Shown here: one piece after another, positions 46,150 to 55,037 of the stretch
How the letters are laid out: each line of letters begins with the position of its first letter
Position numbering within the stretch: the stretch's first letter is position 1
Source of the DNA: an uncultured Poribacteria bacterium
Lineage (GTDB): Bacteria > Poribacteria > WGA-4E > PCPOR2b
Direction of reading: 5' to 3'
DNA: 64,000 nucleotides
Assembly (NCBI GenBank): GCA_958296125.1
Contig: OY282444.1
Location: forward strand, 1,477,176-1,541,175
Position numbers and translations under genes: made by a program
The notes under the pieces: generated by a model
Databases searched by the model: none
Told to the model about the DNA's origin: nothing
The model's input: only the letters and a program-made list of their open reading frames with translations

Positions 46150-46476
46150 TTACAGCCCCTCTTCCGCCTCATCCGGATCTTTCACATCGTCCTCCTCACA
46201 GTATTCTTCGATTGGCTGAGATTCTTCCAACACCTCTTCTTCCTCGCTATCAATGGAACCGAATGGCGAATCTTCTAAGGGCTCTTCCGGTTGATAGTCA
46301 ATCGTCCCTGAGCTCATTTCATTGATTGCAATCGTTACAGGTTTCTGGGCATTATTAATCAACATGGGCAGGCTATTTTCAGCATTGAGTTCACGTGCCC
46401 GTTTCGCTGCGATATTCACAGACAAATATTTGTTACCGCCCTGCTCCAAGATGTCCTCAAGATAGATAAGTGGCAT
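46150..46476 (-). CDS. rpoZ: DNA-directed RNA polymerase omega subunit
   Basis: 108 residues. The first ~60 contain the omega signature: LEDILEQGGNKYLSVNIAAKRARELN and KPVTIAINEMSSGTIDY. A strongly acidic tail of about 45 residues (EEPLEDSP...DEAEEGL) follows; longer than the short E. coli tail. Omega holds the beta-prime subunit during assembly. GAGGTTACTCAGA precedes the ATG and a near-consensus promoter lies 41 bases upstream. rpoZ often sits beside gmk; that gene is not here. Confidence 0.88.
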   Translation of the reverse strand: MPLIYLEDILEQGGNKYLSVNIAAKRARELNAENSLPMLINNAQKPVTIAINEMSSGTIDYQPEEPLEDSPFGSIDSEEEEVLEESQPIEEYCEEDDVKDPDEAEEGL

Positions 46477-46516
46477 TCTGAGTAACCTCGCAATTTATGG
46501 ATAATTTAGGAAGTAT

Positions 46517-46545
46517 ATATTATCAGGGATTGCCCGAGTTGTCAA
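46517..46545 (-). promoter_or_regulatory. sigma70-type promoter for rpoZ
   Basis: Minus strand: exact TTGACA (46545-46540), 17-base spacer, TAATAT (46522-46517), ending 41 bases before the start codon. Confidence 0.65.
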
Positions 46546-46885
46546 GACAATTTCTACCAATAATTCTTCGGTCCGTGCCGAAAACGGAAAACTAAATAGC
46601 CTTATATCAATCCAATCCGCCGAACATTTCAGATCTTAATGTTGTTTGCCTATCCTGGGGGACAACAGCATCGTAGATCCGTCCTCAACCCATTTGCCCC
46701 GATCGGTCAGGATCTCACTTGCTAGATGCTTTGAACCCTGATTTAACCGAGGACATTTAATTGTTCATCCGCTTAATCCCCGATTTTTAACGCTCCCGCT
46801 GCATTTTCCCAAATGGATAAACCAATCTCATAGCGTTTCGTCCAATTATTGGGGTGAAAATTAGGACAAATTAGGAGGGATACCA
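46546..46885. other. intergenic region between divergent units
   Basis: About 340 bases upstream of the permease run. TTAGGAGGGATACCA directly before the TTG start of the first permease is the ribosome site; no other gene, repeat or structured RNA was recognised. Confidence 0.5.
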
Positions 46886-48190
46886 TTGAGAATTGGCGAA
46901 GGGTTTTCAGTCGGATTTACAGCGATTCACATGAATAAGATGCGATCGCTTTTGACAATGCTTGGGATTGTTATCGGCATCGCTTCTGTGCTGGCGATGA
47001 TTGCTATCGGCGATGGAGCAAAGATGATTGTGCTTCAGGATGCCCAAAAGATTGGCGGTGCCAATCAAGTCACGTTGTATCGGAGCGGCCATATCCGCAA
47101 AGGCAATCGCTGGGTGCGGAATCGCAGCAACGAATATTTTGAGTATGGAGATGTGCTGGCGATTGAAGCCGAATGTCCTTCTGTTGAGGGGGTCATCCCT
47201 CGTATTCCTCAGTGGCGTGGGGTGCTTGTGCAAGCGGAAGGCGGTGCCGAAAAACGGACAACGTATGAAGGGATCACACCTTTCTACCAAATTGGGATGA
47301 ACTGGGAGCCTGCAAGGGGCCGTTTTATCACAGAGGAAGATGTTGCCAATCGGACCAAAGTCTGTGTCCTTGGATCGGAGGTGGCGAGCGAGCTCTTTAG
47401 TAATCAAGATCCAGTTGGTAAAACAATCAAAATCGCACGCAGTGCTGGTAACAGGTTTCGTCGCGGGGCGCAACGCAGTCAGGACAGAAGTATGGAACGG
47501 TTTACCATTGTGGGCATAATGAAGCCGCGCGGGAGAAGTCTCCGTTTTGGGTGGAATCTGGATGACCGGGTACTGCTCCCCCTAACAACCGTTCAGGAGC
47601 GGTTTACTGGTAACGACCGGGTCACAATGATTTCCGTCCAAGCAAAGCACATAGACCTGGTCGACCAAGTTAAGGAAGAGGTCAAAGCGGTGATCCGGCA
47701 ACGGCACCGCAATCAGGACAATTTCTTCAACATCTGGGAAATGAAGAAAGGTATGGAGCAACTGCTCAAAATTAGCCGGATTATCAAAATCGTGCTCGGT
47801 GTCATCGCTGGATTTTCACTGCTTGTGGGCGGCATTGGTATCATGAACATGATGTTGGTCTCTGTAACGGAACGGACCCGAGAAATTGGCTTGCGAAAAG
47901 CGATCGGTGCCAAACGGCGGGATATCCTCTTCCAATTCTTGGTTGAAGCGATTGCGATGTGCAGTGTCGGCGGGGTGCTTGGCATTGGGGTGGGTGTTGC
48001 TGCCGGGTACGGCATGGCAAATATTGCAGTAAACATTGTTAAAATTGTCCCGGAGTGGCCCGCTGTCATTTCCACGCAATGGATGATTATCTCGGTTGCC
48101 TTTTCGGCAATGATTGGTATTATCTTCGGTGTCTATCCTGCGGTAAAAGCCGCACAACTTTCGCCCATTGAAGCATTGCGGACCGAATAG
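46886..48190 (+). CDS. MacB-type ABC permease 1
   Basis: 434 residues: N-terminal membrane segment in KMRSLLTMLGIVIGIASVLAM, periplasmic MacB_PCD domain (about 50-270), then an FtsX domain with three membrane segments (about 280-420: IAGFSLLVGGIGIMNMMLVSVTERTREIGLRKAIGAKRRDIL). TTG start with TTAGGAGGGA upstream. This is the permease half of MacAB-type exporters. Its ATPase partner is not in the run. Large stretches of DNA at the 3' end are nearly identical to permease 3. Confidence 0.9.
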   Translation: MRIGEGFSVGFTAIHMNKMRSLLTMLGIVIGIASVLAMIAIGDGAKMIVLQDAQKIGGANQVTLYRSGHIRKGNRWVRNRSNEYFEYGDVLAIEAECPSVEGVIPRIPQWRGVLVQAEGGAEKRTTYEGITPFYQIGMNWEPARGRFITEEDVANRTKVCVLGSEVASELFSNQDPVGKTIKIARSAGNRFRRGAQRSQDRSMERFTIVGIMKPRGRSLRFGWNLDDRVLLPLTTVQERFTGNDRVTMISVQAKHIDLVDQVKEEVKAVIRQRHRNQDNFFNIWEMKKGMEQLLKISRIIKIVLGVIAGFSLLVGGIGIMNMMLVSVTERTREIGLRKAIGAKRRDILFQFLVEAIAMCSVGGVLGIGVGVAAGYGMANIAVNIVKIVPEWPAVISTQWMIISVAFSAMIGIIFGVYPAVKAAQLSPIEALRTE

Positions 48191-48318
48191 ATACGAGAAA
48201 AAAATTTGAAACTGAGTGAAGAACTCTTAAACGTGTGGATTTAATTGGAAATAGAAAGTCCGCCATCCTCGCTTATGAAAGCGTTGAGAATGGAATTAAC
48301 ACGAAAAGAGGGAGCACC

Positions 48319-49620
48319 TTGAAACTCAGTGAAGGATTTTTAGTTGGATTTACAGCCATTCATACCAATAAGATGCGGTCCCTCTTGACGATGCTTGGGA
48401 TTATCATCGGTGTAGCTTCGGTGCTTGCGATGATCGCTATCGGTGATGGTGCGAAACTGATGGTGCTTGAGGACCTTCAGAAGCTGGGCGGGGCAAATCA
48501 TTTTCGTCTGTATCGCGAGAATTGGATTAAAAAAGAAGGACGCTGGGTGCGCAACCGCAGTAGTGAATATTTAACGTATGAAGATGTGCGAGCGATTGAA
48601 GCCGAGTGCCCTTCCGTCATTGGTGCTTGGCCACGCATCAACTATTATGGGATTCTCGTGCTCGCCGAAGGTGGCGCGGAAATACGGACGGGGGTGATAG
48701 GCATCACGCCCTTCTACGAAATTGGGATGAATTGGGGGATTGGACAGGGGCGTTTTCTTTCCGAGGCTGATATCGCCAATCGGACCAAAGTCAGCGTTCT
48801 TGGGGCAAAAGTAGCAATGGAACTATTTGGCAACCAAAATCCCATTGGCAAAGAGATTCGGGTTGTCCTTGATTCTGAAGGGTGGAGCGGGGGTTGGAGA
48901 CCGGAAAGAGTGGTGGAACGGTTCACCGTTGTGGGAGTGATGAAGCAACGTGGGGACACCCTCCGTTTTGGAGGCGGTAGCTGGAGTTTGGATGACCGCT
49001 TATTCCTGCCACTGACAACCATGCAGGAGAGATTTACCGGAAACGACCATGTCCGGGGAATTTCCATCCAAGCACAAAGTGCTGAGTTGATTGAAAAAGC
49101 TGTCGAACAAGTCAAAACGGTTATGAGAAAGCGACACCGCAATCAGGACGATTTCTTTCGCCTCCAAATAATGAAGGCCAGTATGAAGGAATTGGATAAG
49201 GTCAGCTTGATTATCAAAATCATGCTTGGTAGTATCGCGGGATTTTCGTTGCTCGTTGGCGGTATTGGCATCATGAACATGATGTTGGTGTCCGTGACCG
49301 AGCGCACCCGAGAGATTGGATTACGAAAAGCACTCGGCGCAAAACGCAGGGATATTTTATTCCAGTTTTTGCTCGAAGTGGTTTTTATGTGTGGTGTCGG
49401 CGGTCTACTCGGTGTCGGATTAGGTGTCTTTGCCGGACAAGGCATGGCAAATATCGCTGTAAAGGTTGTTAAGATCGTCCCGGAGTGGCCCGCTGTGATC
49501 TCCGCACAATGGATGGTTATCTCAGTTGCCTTTTCAGCGGTCATTGGGATTTTCTTTGGGTTGTATCCCGCCGTTAAAGCTGCCCGACTTTCTCCCATTG
49601 AAGCGTTGAGAACGGAATGA
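48319..49620 (+). CDS. MacB-type ABC permease 2
   Basis: 433 residues with the same plan as permease 1. Start TTG 48319 (GAGGGAG just before) is chosen because it aligns with the paralogues' N-termini (KLSEGFLVGFTAIHTNKMRSLL); the open frame from 48235 adds an unrelated 28 residues. The periplasmic domain diverges more from 1 and 3 than the membrane parts do. It differs at the FtsX end too (LLEVVFMCGVGG), so it has escaped the homogenisation seen between 1 and 3. Confidence 0.88.
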   Translation: MKLSEGFLVGFTAIHTNKMRSLLTMLGIIIGVASVLAMIAIGDGAKLMVLEDLQKLGGANHFRLYRENWIKKEGRWVRNRSSEYLTYEDVRAIEAECPSVIGAWPRINYYGILVLAEGGAEIRTGVIGITPFYEIGMNWGIGQGRFLSEADIANRTKVSVLGAKVAMELFGNQNPIGKEIRVVLDSEGWSGGWRPERVVERFTVVGVMKQRGDTLRFGGGSWSLDDRLFLPLTTMQERFTGNDHVRGISIQAQSAELIEKAVEQVKTVMRKRHRNQDDFFRLQIMKASMKELDKVSLIIKIMLGSIAGFSLLVGGIGIMNMMLVSVTERTREIGLRKALGAKRRDILFQFLLEVVFMCGVGGLLGVGLGVFAGQGMANIAVKVVKIVPEWPAVISAQWMVISVAFSAVIGIFFGLYPAVKAARLSPIEALRTE

Positions 49621-49635
49621 ACTGTAAGGAAAAGA

Positions 49636-50931
49636 ATGAAGCTAACCGAAGGGTTTTCAGTAGGGTTCAGAGCCATTGGCATAAACAAGATGCGGTCTCT
49701 CTTGACAATGTTAGGGATTATCGTTGGTGTCGCTTCCGTGCTTGCGATGATTGCTATTGGCGATGGAGCGAAGACGATTGTACTTCAAGATGCGGATAAG
49801 CTGGGGGGTGCCAGTCAATTTAGTATGTGGCGCGGTGGCTGGATTAAAAAAAATGGTCAATGGGTCCGCAATCGTAGCAGCGAGTTCCTAAAATACGAGG
49901 ATGTCGTAGCGATTGAAGCGGAATGTCCTTCGGTTCAACTGGTGATACCGCGTATTCCGCGATGGGGTGGTGTTCTCGTTCAAGCTGCAGGCGGTGCCGA
50001 AAAACGCACCGGGTATAACGGTGTCGATCCGCACTTTCCAACTGGGATGAATTGGGGGGTGGAGCGGGGACGTTTCTTTACGGAAACTGAATTCAACGAA
50101 CGGCATAAAATCTGTGTTATTGGATCCGAACTCGCGACTGAACTGTTTGGCGATGATGAGCCTATCGGCAAAGAGATTAAGGTCGCACGTAGCGCGGACT
50201 GGGAAATCAGATGGGAAGGGCGAGAAAGAGTGATGGTGCGATTCACGATTGTAGGCGTGATGAAGAAGCGCGGAAGAAGTCTGCGTTTTGGCTGGAATCT
50301 CGATAACATTTTGTTTGTACCTTTGACGACTGCACAAGAGAGATTTACGGGAAATGACCATATCGGAATGCTGACTATCAAGGCAAAGCACATAGATTTG
50401 GTTGACAAGGCTCAAGAAGAGGTCAAAGCAGTCATGAGAAAGCGGCACCGCAACCAAGACGATTTTTTCCACATCCGGGTTTTGAATGAAAGTATGGAGC
50501 AACTGCATAAAATTAGCTGGGTTATCAAAATCACGCTGGGTAGCATTGCAGGGTTCTCGTTGCTTGTTGGCGGAATCGGCATTATGAATATGATGTTGGT
50601 TTCCGTTACGGAACGCACACGAGAAATCGGACTACGAAAAGCGATTGGTGCCAAACGGTGGGACATCCTCTTCCAATTCTTGGTTGAAGCGATTGCAATG
50701 TGCAGTGTCGGTGGACTGCTTGGGGTTGGATTGGGTATTGGTGCAGGTTACGGCATGGCGAATATTGCGGTAAAGATTGTCAAAGTCGTCCCGGAGTGGC
50801 CCGCTGTCATTTCCACGCAATGGATAATTATCTCGGTCGCCTTTTCGGCAATGATTGGTATTATCTTCGGTGTCTATCCTGCGGTAAAAGCCGCACAACT
50901 TTCGCCCATCGAAGCATTGCGGACCGAATAG
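49636..50931 (+). CDS. MacB-type ABC permease 3
   Basis: 431 residues, same domains: membrane segment 17-40, MacB_PCD 50-265, FtsX 275-420. AAGGAAAAG before ATG 49636, 15 bases after permease 2. The DNA of its last 100 bases differs from permease 1 at only a few positions, including past the stop codon (GAATAGATA). Confidence 0.9.
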   Translation: MKLTEGFSVGFRAIGINKMRSLLTMLGIIVGVASVLAMIAIGDGAKTIVLQDADKLGGASQFSMWRGGWIKKNGQWVRNRSSEFLKYEDVVAIEAECPSVQLVIPRIPRWGGVLVQAAGGAEKRTGYNGVDPHFPTGMNWGVERGRFFTETEFNERHKICVIGSELATELFGDDEPIGKEIKVARSADWEIRWEGRERVMVRFTIVGVMKKRGRSLRFGWNLDNILFVPLTTAQERFTGNDHIGMLTIKAKHIDLVDKAQEEVKAVMRKRHRNQDDFFHIRVLNESMEQLHKISWVIKITLGSIAGFSLLVGGIGIMNMMLVSVTERTREIGLRKAIGAKRWDILFQFLVEAIAMCSVGGLLGVGLGIGAGYGMANIAVKIVKVVPEWPAVISTQWIIISVAFSAMIGIIFGVYPAVKAAQLSPIEALRTE

Positions 50932-50974
50932 ATATATTCATCCAAGTTGCCACCTTGATCGGGACGGGGTTTCC

Positions 50975-51002
50975 GTAGGGAATGCAGATTTGCGTTCCCT
51001 AC
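50975..51002. other. 12-bp hairpin between permeases 3 and 4
   Basis: GTAGGGAATGCA pairs with TGCGTTCCCTAC (one G-T pair) across a 4-base loop. No U-tract follows, so it is more likely a REP-like element or RNA processing/stability site than a terminator. Confidence 0.6.
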
Positions 51003-51045
51003 ACTAGTCGACATCCACCAACACCAAAGGGTAAGAACATAAGTA

Positions 51046-51058
51046 GCAACTTGAGTTA
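51046..51058. repeat. GCAACTTGAGTTA motif copy
   Basis: Lies 45 bases before permease 4; a CCAAGTTGC arm is at 50942-50950. Related copies are at 10220, 44869 and 55012. Confidence 0.55.
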
Positions 51059-51102
51059 TATTAGTACATCGGTCCAAGAATTCAGTTGTAGGAGGAAATT
51101 GC

Positions 51103-52818
51103 ATGAATCTCATTGAATGTATTATGATTGGACTTGCCAGCTTACGTCGTCATCCACTTCGTTCCGGATTGACTATTTTAGGCATTGCCATCGGTGTTGG
51201 TGCGGTGGTGAGCATGGTTTCCGTCGGAGACGGCTCGCGCGCGCTGGTCTTAGGCGAAATTGAGCGCACCGGTGGATTGAGCATGATTGAGATCTATCGA
51301 GACGCTTGGGATCGGCAATCGGGGACATTCAGCAGAAGGGCGGGACGTACGCTGCGACGCTGGCGCCGCAACCGCGCGGAACGCTTGGAAACCGAAGATG
51401 TATACCAGATCATGGCAAGAGCCAGGGGGGTCGTTCATGTAGTCGGTGAAGATGATAGCGGCGGCTGGAGCGTATATTACCAAGGTTCCAGCAAGGCATC
51501 AAGGGTAATTGCAGGAACCGCAGGTTACGACCGGTCGCACAATTGGTATCCAATCATGGGACGCTTTTTCACAGAGGAAGAGGTTGAAAGCGCGAGCACG
51601 GTCACCGTTATCGGTTATAAAATCTACGATGAAGTCTTCAAAGGTGAAGACCCAATTGGCCTGGAGATGAAGGCGACACGGACAACGAGTTGGGGGCCAC
51701 GATATGACGTGCGCTTGACGGTGATCGGTGTATTGGAAGAGAAAGGCGACGCGATGGATACCGAAGGATGGGATGACCGCTTTGTAATCCCCCTCACAAC
51801 CTTTCAGCAACGCTTTACCGGGCGGAAGTCGGTCGAGCGCATTCGTGTGGAGGCGACAAGTCTCGATGAGGTTGAACTTGCAAAAGAGGAATCGAAACGA
51901 ATCTTGGGAAGACTGCACAATAACTCTGGAGAGGAATATCAATACTGGACAGCACAGGAGGAACTGGCGACCGCCGAAAAAGTCGGTAATACAATGAAAT
52001 ATCTAATGGGCGGGATCGCGCTTATTGCGCTCTTTGTGGCAGGCATCGGTATCATGAATATCATGCTAGTCTCGGTCACAGAACGAACAAAGGAGATCGG
52101 TTTGCGCAAGGCACTTGGGGCAAAGCGGCGCGACATTTTGATGCAGTTTCTGATCGAGGCGTTGGTCTTGAGCATAACGGGCGGTATCTTCGGCGCAATC
52201 CTTGGTATTTTTCTAGGGAAGGGGAGTGCCATGTTAATCACCAAATTTGTGTGGGAAGGCAGCAATTGGCCCTCGGTCATTTCCTATTCTACCATGCTCA
52301 TCGCCATGGGTGTCTCTGTGAGCATTGGGGTTATCTTTGGATTGTATCCTGCCTATAGAGCGGCAATCCTAATGCCGATAGAAGCGTTGCGGGAGGTGTC
52401 GGGAGAGGAAACCCTCAAGATTGATGGAGAAGAATTTAAGCTTGCCCCGCTTGCCGGAAGATTTTGGGGACAGTTACTGGACAGCTTGGTCTACGCTGCC
52501 ATCGTTGCTATTCCGTTCGGTGTGTGGACGCGTATCGGTTTAGAAGGTTCCAATATTGTGCTCTGGGTTGCTGCCTCCATTGCGCTACTGTATTTACTTT
52601 TTCAAGATGCTCTAAACGGACGAAGCCTTGGTAAAAGACTCATGAAAACAAGGGTCATTGATTCAAAGAGTGGGTTGCCTTGCAAAGTGTGGCAATCTTT
52701 TCTTCGCAATCTGTCGCTGCCAATCCTTGGAGTGATTGATTGTATGTTCATCTTAGGAGAGAAAAAACAGAGGCTGGGTGATAAACTTTCAAAGACACTT
52801 GTGGTCAGGGTTACATAA
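51103..52818 (+). CDS. MacB-type ABC permease 4 fused to an RDD domain
   Basis: 571 residues. Residues 1-430 repeat the MacB_PCD plus FtsX plan (KEIGLRKALGAKRRDILMQF). From about 446 a further domain begins APLAGRFWGQLLDSLVYAAI and carries GRSLGKRLMKTRVIDSKSG and QRLGDKLSKTLVV, the signature of the RDD family of small membrane proteins (two or three more membrane segments). Fusion of an ABC permease with RDD is unusual. GTAGGAGGAAATTGC precedes the ATG. It is a more distant paralogue than 1-3, and its stop lies 46 bases before the adaptor's GTG start. Confidence 0.88.
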   Translation: MNLIECIMIGLASLRRHPLRSGLTILGIAIGVGAVVSMVSVGDGSRALVLGEIERTGGLSMIEIYRDAWDRQSGTFSRRAGRTLRRWRRNRAERLETEDVYQIMARARGVVHVVGEDDSGGWSVYYQGSSKASRVIAGTAGYDRSHNWYPIMGRFFTEEEVESASTVTVIGYKIYDEVFKGEDPIGLEMKATRTTSWGPRYDVRLTVIGVLEEKGDAMDTEGWDDRFVIPLTTFQQRFTGRKSVERIRVEATSLDEVELAKEESKRILGRLHNNSGEEYQYWTAQEELATAEKVGNTMKYLMGGIALIALFVAGIGIMNIMLVSVTERTKEIGLRKALGAKRRDILMQFLIEALVLSITGGIFGAILGIFLGKGSAMLITKFVWEGSNWPSVISYSTMLIAMGVSVSIGVIFGLYPAYRAAILMPIEALREVSGEETLKIDGEEFKLAPLAGRFWGQLLDSLVYAAIVAIPFGVWTRIGLEGSNIVLWVAASIALLYLLFQDALNGRSLGKRLMKTRVIDSKSGLPCKVWQSFLRNLSLPILGVIDCMFILGEKKQRLGDKLSKTLVVRVT

Positions 52819-52864
52819 GGTGTTAAATCTAAGTAGCAGTTATCAACAAAGGAGTGGTCAAATA

Positions 52865-54784
52865 GTGAAAAAGATAATCGGAGCTGTTGCGATTTTCATT
52901 TTAGCGGCAACCCTCGTATCATGTGGGTGGATCAGAGGGCGCGGGAAAAAAGACGACGCAGCTGAGAAACGAGTTGAAATTGTCAGAAGTGGAGATTTCC
53001 AGAAGATAATTAGTGCAACTGGAAATCTCGAAGCACTGATTGATGTCGAAGTTAAAGCAAATGTTGCGGGCGAAATTATTAAACTGTATGTGGATGATGG
53101 AGATTACGTTGAGAAAGACCAGGTGCTGCTAGAGATTGACCCTGAACAGTATATCGAAGAAAAGAAGCAGGCTAAAGCCGATGTCGATGCTGCTAAGGCG
53201 CAACTCATGCAGGCGCAACTGAACATTATGTTAACAGCTGAAGGGCTTGAGAGTTCGCTGCAACAAGCCAGAGACAGCGTCAGAATTGCCCAATCGAATT
53301 TGAGGACAACCTTAGCGGCTTCACTAACGCAGATTACTGAGGCTGAAACAAATATCCACACGACGCAAAACCAGTTGAATCAAGATCAAATTGCGCTAGA
53401 ACAGGCAAAAATCGAACTCAACCGGGCAGAAATAAGGCTCGCTGAACTTAAAAACGAACTTGAGTCCGTGCGAGTGGAGCGGGATAACGCCGAATCTGAA
53501 TGGAATCGGAATAAGGAACTGTTCGAGAAGAAATTGGTTGCTAAGAAATCCTTGGAGGAGGCTGAATCGAGATATGCCAATGCAGAATCACAATACAAGA
53601 GGGCTGATAAGCAGTTAGAGTCTCAGCAGCAAACTGTCAATTCTCAAAATAAAACCATTAAGACCAGAGAAACTGCAATTGCAAGTCGTCAGGCAATTTT
53701 AGCGTCTCATCAGTTGAATTTGGAAAGACTCAGTGAAATGAGACAAGCGGAAGAGGAGGAGAAAAATCTCCAACTGCAAATCGCTCAAACCCGCCTTCAG
53801 GAACTTGATGCCAGCATCGACAATGAAAAAATTGTCACCGAGCAAGGGGAGGTGAGCGCGCAAGCGAATCTCCTGCGCCGTCTGAGTAGCCTGAAGAACC
53901 AGGATGAATTTTTGGAATGGACAGTCATCAAGGCTCCGATGGCTGGCACTGTGACCCTACTCGAAATTGAAGAGGGGGAGATTGTGACCTCCGGTCGCTC
54001 GGCTTTTTCGCAGAGCCCGCCGTTGATGACCATTGCGGACCTGTCAAAAATGGTGGTGAAGACTTACATCAACGAAGTCGATATGGAACGCCTTAGGTTG
54101 AATCAGATGGCAGAAATTAAAGTTGACGCATATAAGGACACAAAATATGAGGGCCGTGTCGTCGAAATCTCTCCAAGTGGAGAGGAGCGGGATAACATTA
54201 TTACCTTCGAGGTAATGGTTGAGGTGGTTGGCTCACCCTCTGAGTTGCGGCCAGGCATGAGTGCTGATGTCGATGTTATTACCTACGAGGAGAAAGATGT
54301 CTTGATGCTGCCAATTGATGCAATCCAAGAGGAAAAATCGGCAATCGCCACGGCGAAAGTCGGTACTGATGCCGATGCTTTCAAAACAGATCAAGAAGTC
54401 GAACTCAAAACTTTAAGCGGAAAGAGCTTCAAAGGAAAAGTAACCAGCATCAGCGGAAACCAATTGACGATTAGTCTTGATAGTTCACAGCGAGGCTTGC
54501 GTGATGGTGAGCGCACCTTTACACTTTTTGTAAACGGTAAGCAGAAGGCGGACGGGGTTTCGACAGATATTAAAATCACGAAAGATAAGTTCGTCGCACT
54601 TGATGCAAAAGGCAGCTCTGAAAACGGGAAGGATGCCTCGAAAACTCAGAAGGGCAAGCGAGTTTCTATTGAGACGGGCGAGCAGAACGAAACCGATGTC
54701 ATTATCAAGAGTGGACTGGTAGAAGGTGATCGAGTGGTTTTACCTGATCGAAAAAAACCTGAGGGAGGTCCAGGCAGACCTTAA
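52865..54784 (+). CDS. periplasmic adaptor (HlyD/MacA family) lipoprotein
   Basis: 639 residues from GTG 52865, with AAAGGAG upstream; a longer frame reaching 52778 overlaps permease 4 and lacks a site. Lipobox LVSC (near 21). Domains: lipoyl/barrel-sandwich half (IDVEVKANVAGEIIKLYVDDGDYVEKDQVLLEIDP), a very long coiled coil of about 240 residues (75-315, rich in Gln/Glu/Ala), second lipoyl half (TVIKAPMAGTVTLLEIEEGEIV), beta-barrel (LRPGMSADVDV), then an extra domain of about 110 residues (EVELKTLSGKSFKGKV) before the membrane-proximal end. It is the adaptor for the permease run. Confidence 0.9.
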   Translation: MKKIIGAVAIFILAATLVSCGWIRGRGKKDDAAEKRVEIVRSGDFQKIISATGNLEALIDVEVKANVAGEIIKLYVDDGDYVEKDQVLLEIDPEQYIEEKKQAKADVDAAKAQLMQAQLNIMLTAEGLESSLQQARDSVRIAQSNLRTTLAASLTQITEAETNIHTTQNQLNQDQIALEQAKIELNRAEIRLAELKNELESVRVERDNAESEWNRNKELFEKKLVAKKSLEEAESRYANAESQYKRADKQLESQQQTVNSQNKTIKTRETAIASRQAILASHQLNLERLSEMRQAEEEEKNLQLQIAQTRLQELDASIDNEKIVTEQGEVSAQANLLRRLSSLKNQDEFLEWTVIKAPMAGTVTLLEIEEGEIVTSGRSAFSQSPPLMTIADLSKMVVKTYINEVDMERLRLNQMAEIKVDAYKDTKYEGRVVEISPSGEERDNIITFEVMVEVVGSPSELRPGMSADVDVITYEEKDVLMLPIDAIQEEKSAIATAKVGTDADAFKTDQEVELKTLSGKSFKGKVTSISGNQLTISLDSSQRGLRDGERTFTLFVNGKQKADGVSTDIKITKDKFVALDAKGSSENGKDASKTQKGKRVSIETGEQNETDVIIKSGLVEGDRVVLPDRKKPEGGPGRP

Positions 54785-54803
54785 CCTATCAGTTCAAGAT
54801 ACA

Positions 54804-54833
54804 AGCGTCTCGGGCAACCGAGGCGCTTTTTTT
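54804..54833 (+). terminator. Rho-independent terminator of the permease-adaptor operon
   Basis: Nine-base-pair stem GCGTCTCGG / CCGAGGCGC (one G-T pair) with a GCAA tetraloop, followed by seven T. It starts 20 bases after the adaptor stop. Confidence 0.9.
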
Positions 54834-54871
54834 ATGCCTTTTTGCATCTTTCTGCACAACCTGTTTTTGCT

Positions 54872-54900
54872 TTGACAGAGAAGCCTATCCGTGATAAAAT
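54872..54900 (+). promoter_or_regulatory. sigma70-type promoter before hxlA
   Basis: TTGACA, 17 bases, TAAAAT with TGA before the -10. It lies 138 bases upstream of hxlA and just after the terminator. Confidence 0.65.
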
Positions 54901-55011
54901 GCTGAAGAGTCGTATGCGGGCAGAAAAGGATAGGTACGATAATATAATATCAAAAAGATATAGGCCTTACGTAGTTGAATGTCTCAATGTTTCGTAATGG
55001 CGATTCAACCA

Positions 55012-55024
55012 GCAACTTGCGTTA
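55012..55024. repeat. GCAACTTGCGTTA motif copy
   Basis: Ends 13 bases before the hxlA start and is followed by AGATAATAACTG; no ribosome site lies between it and the ATG, so this element sits where the leader and start should be. Confidence 0.55.
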
Positions 55025-55037
55025 AGATAATAACTGT

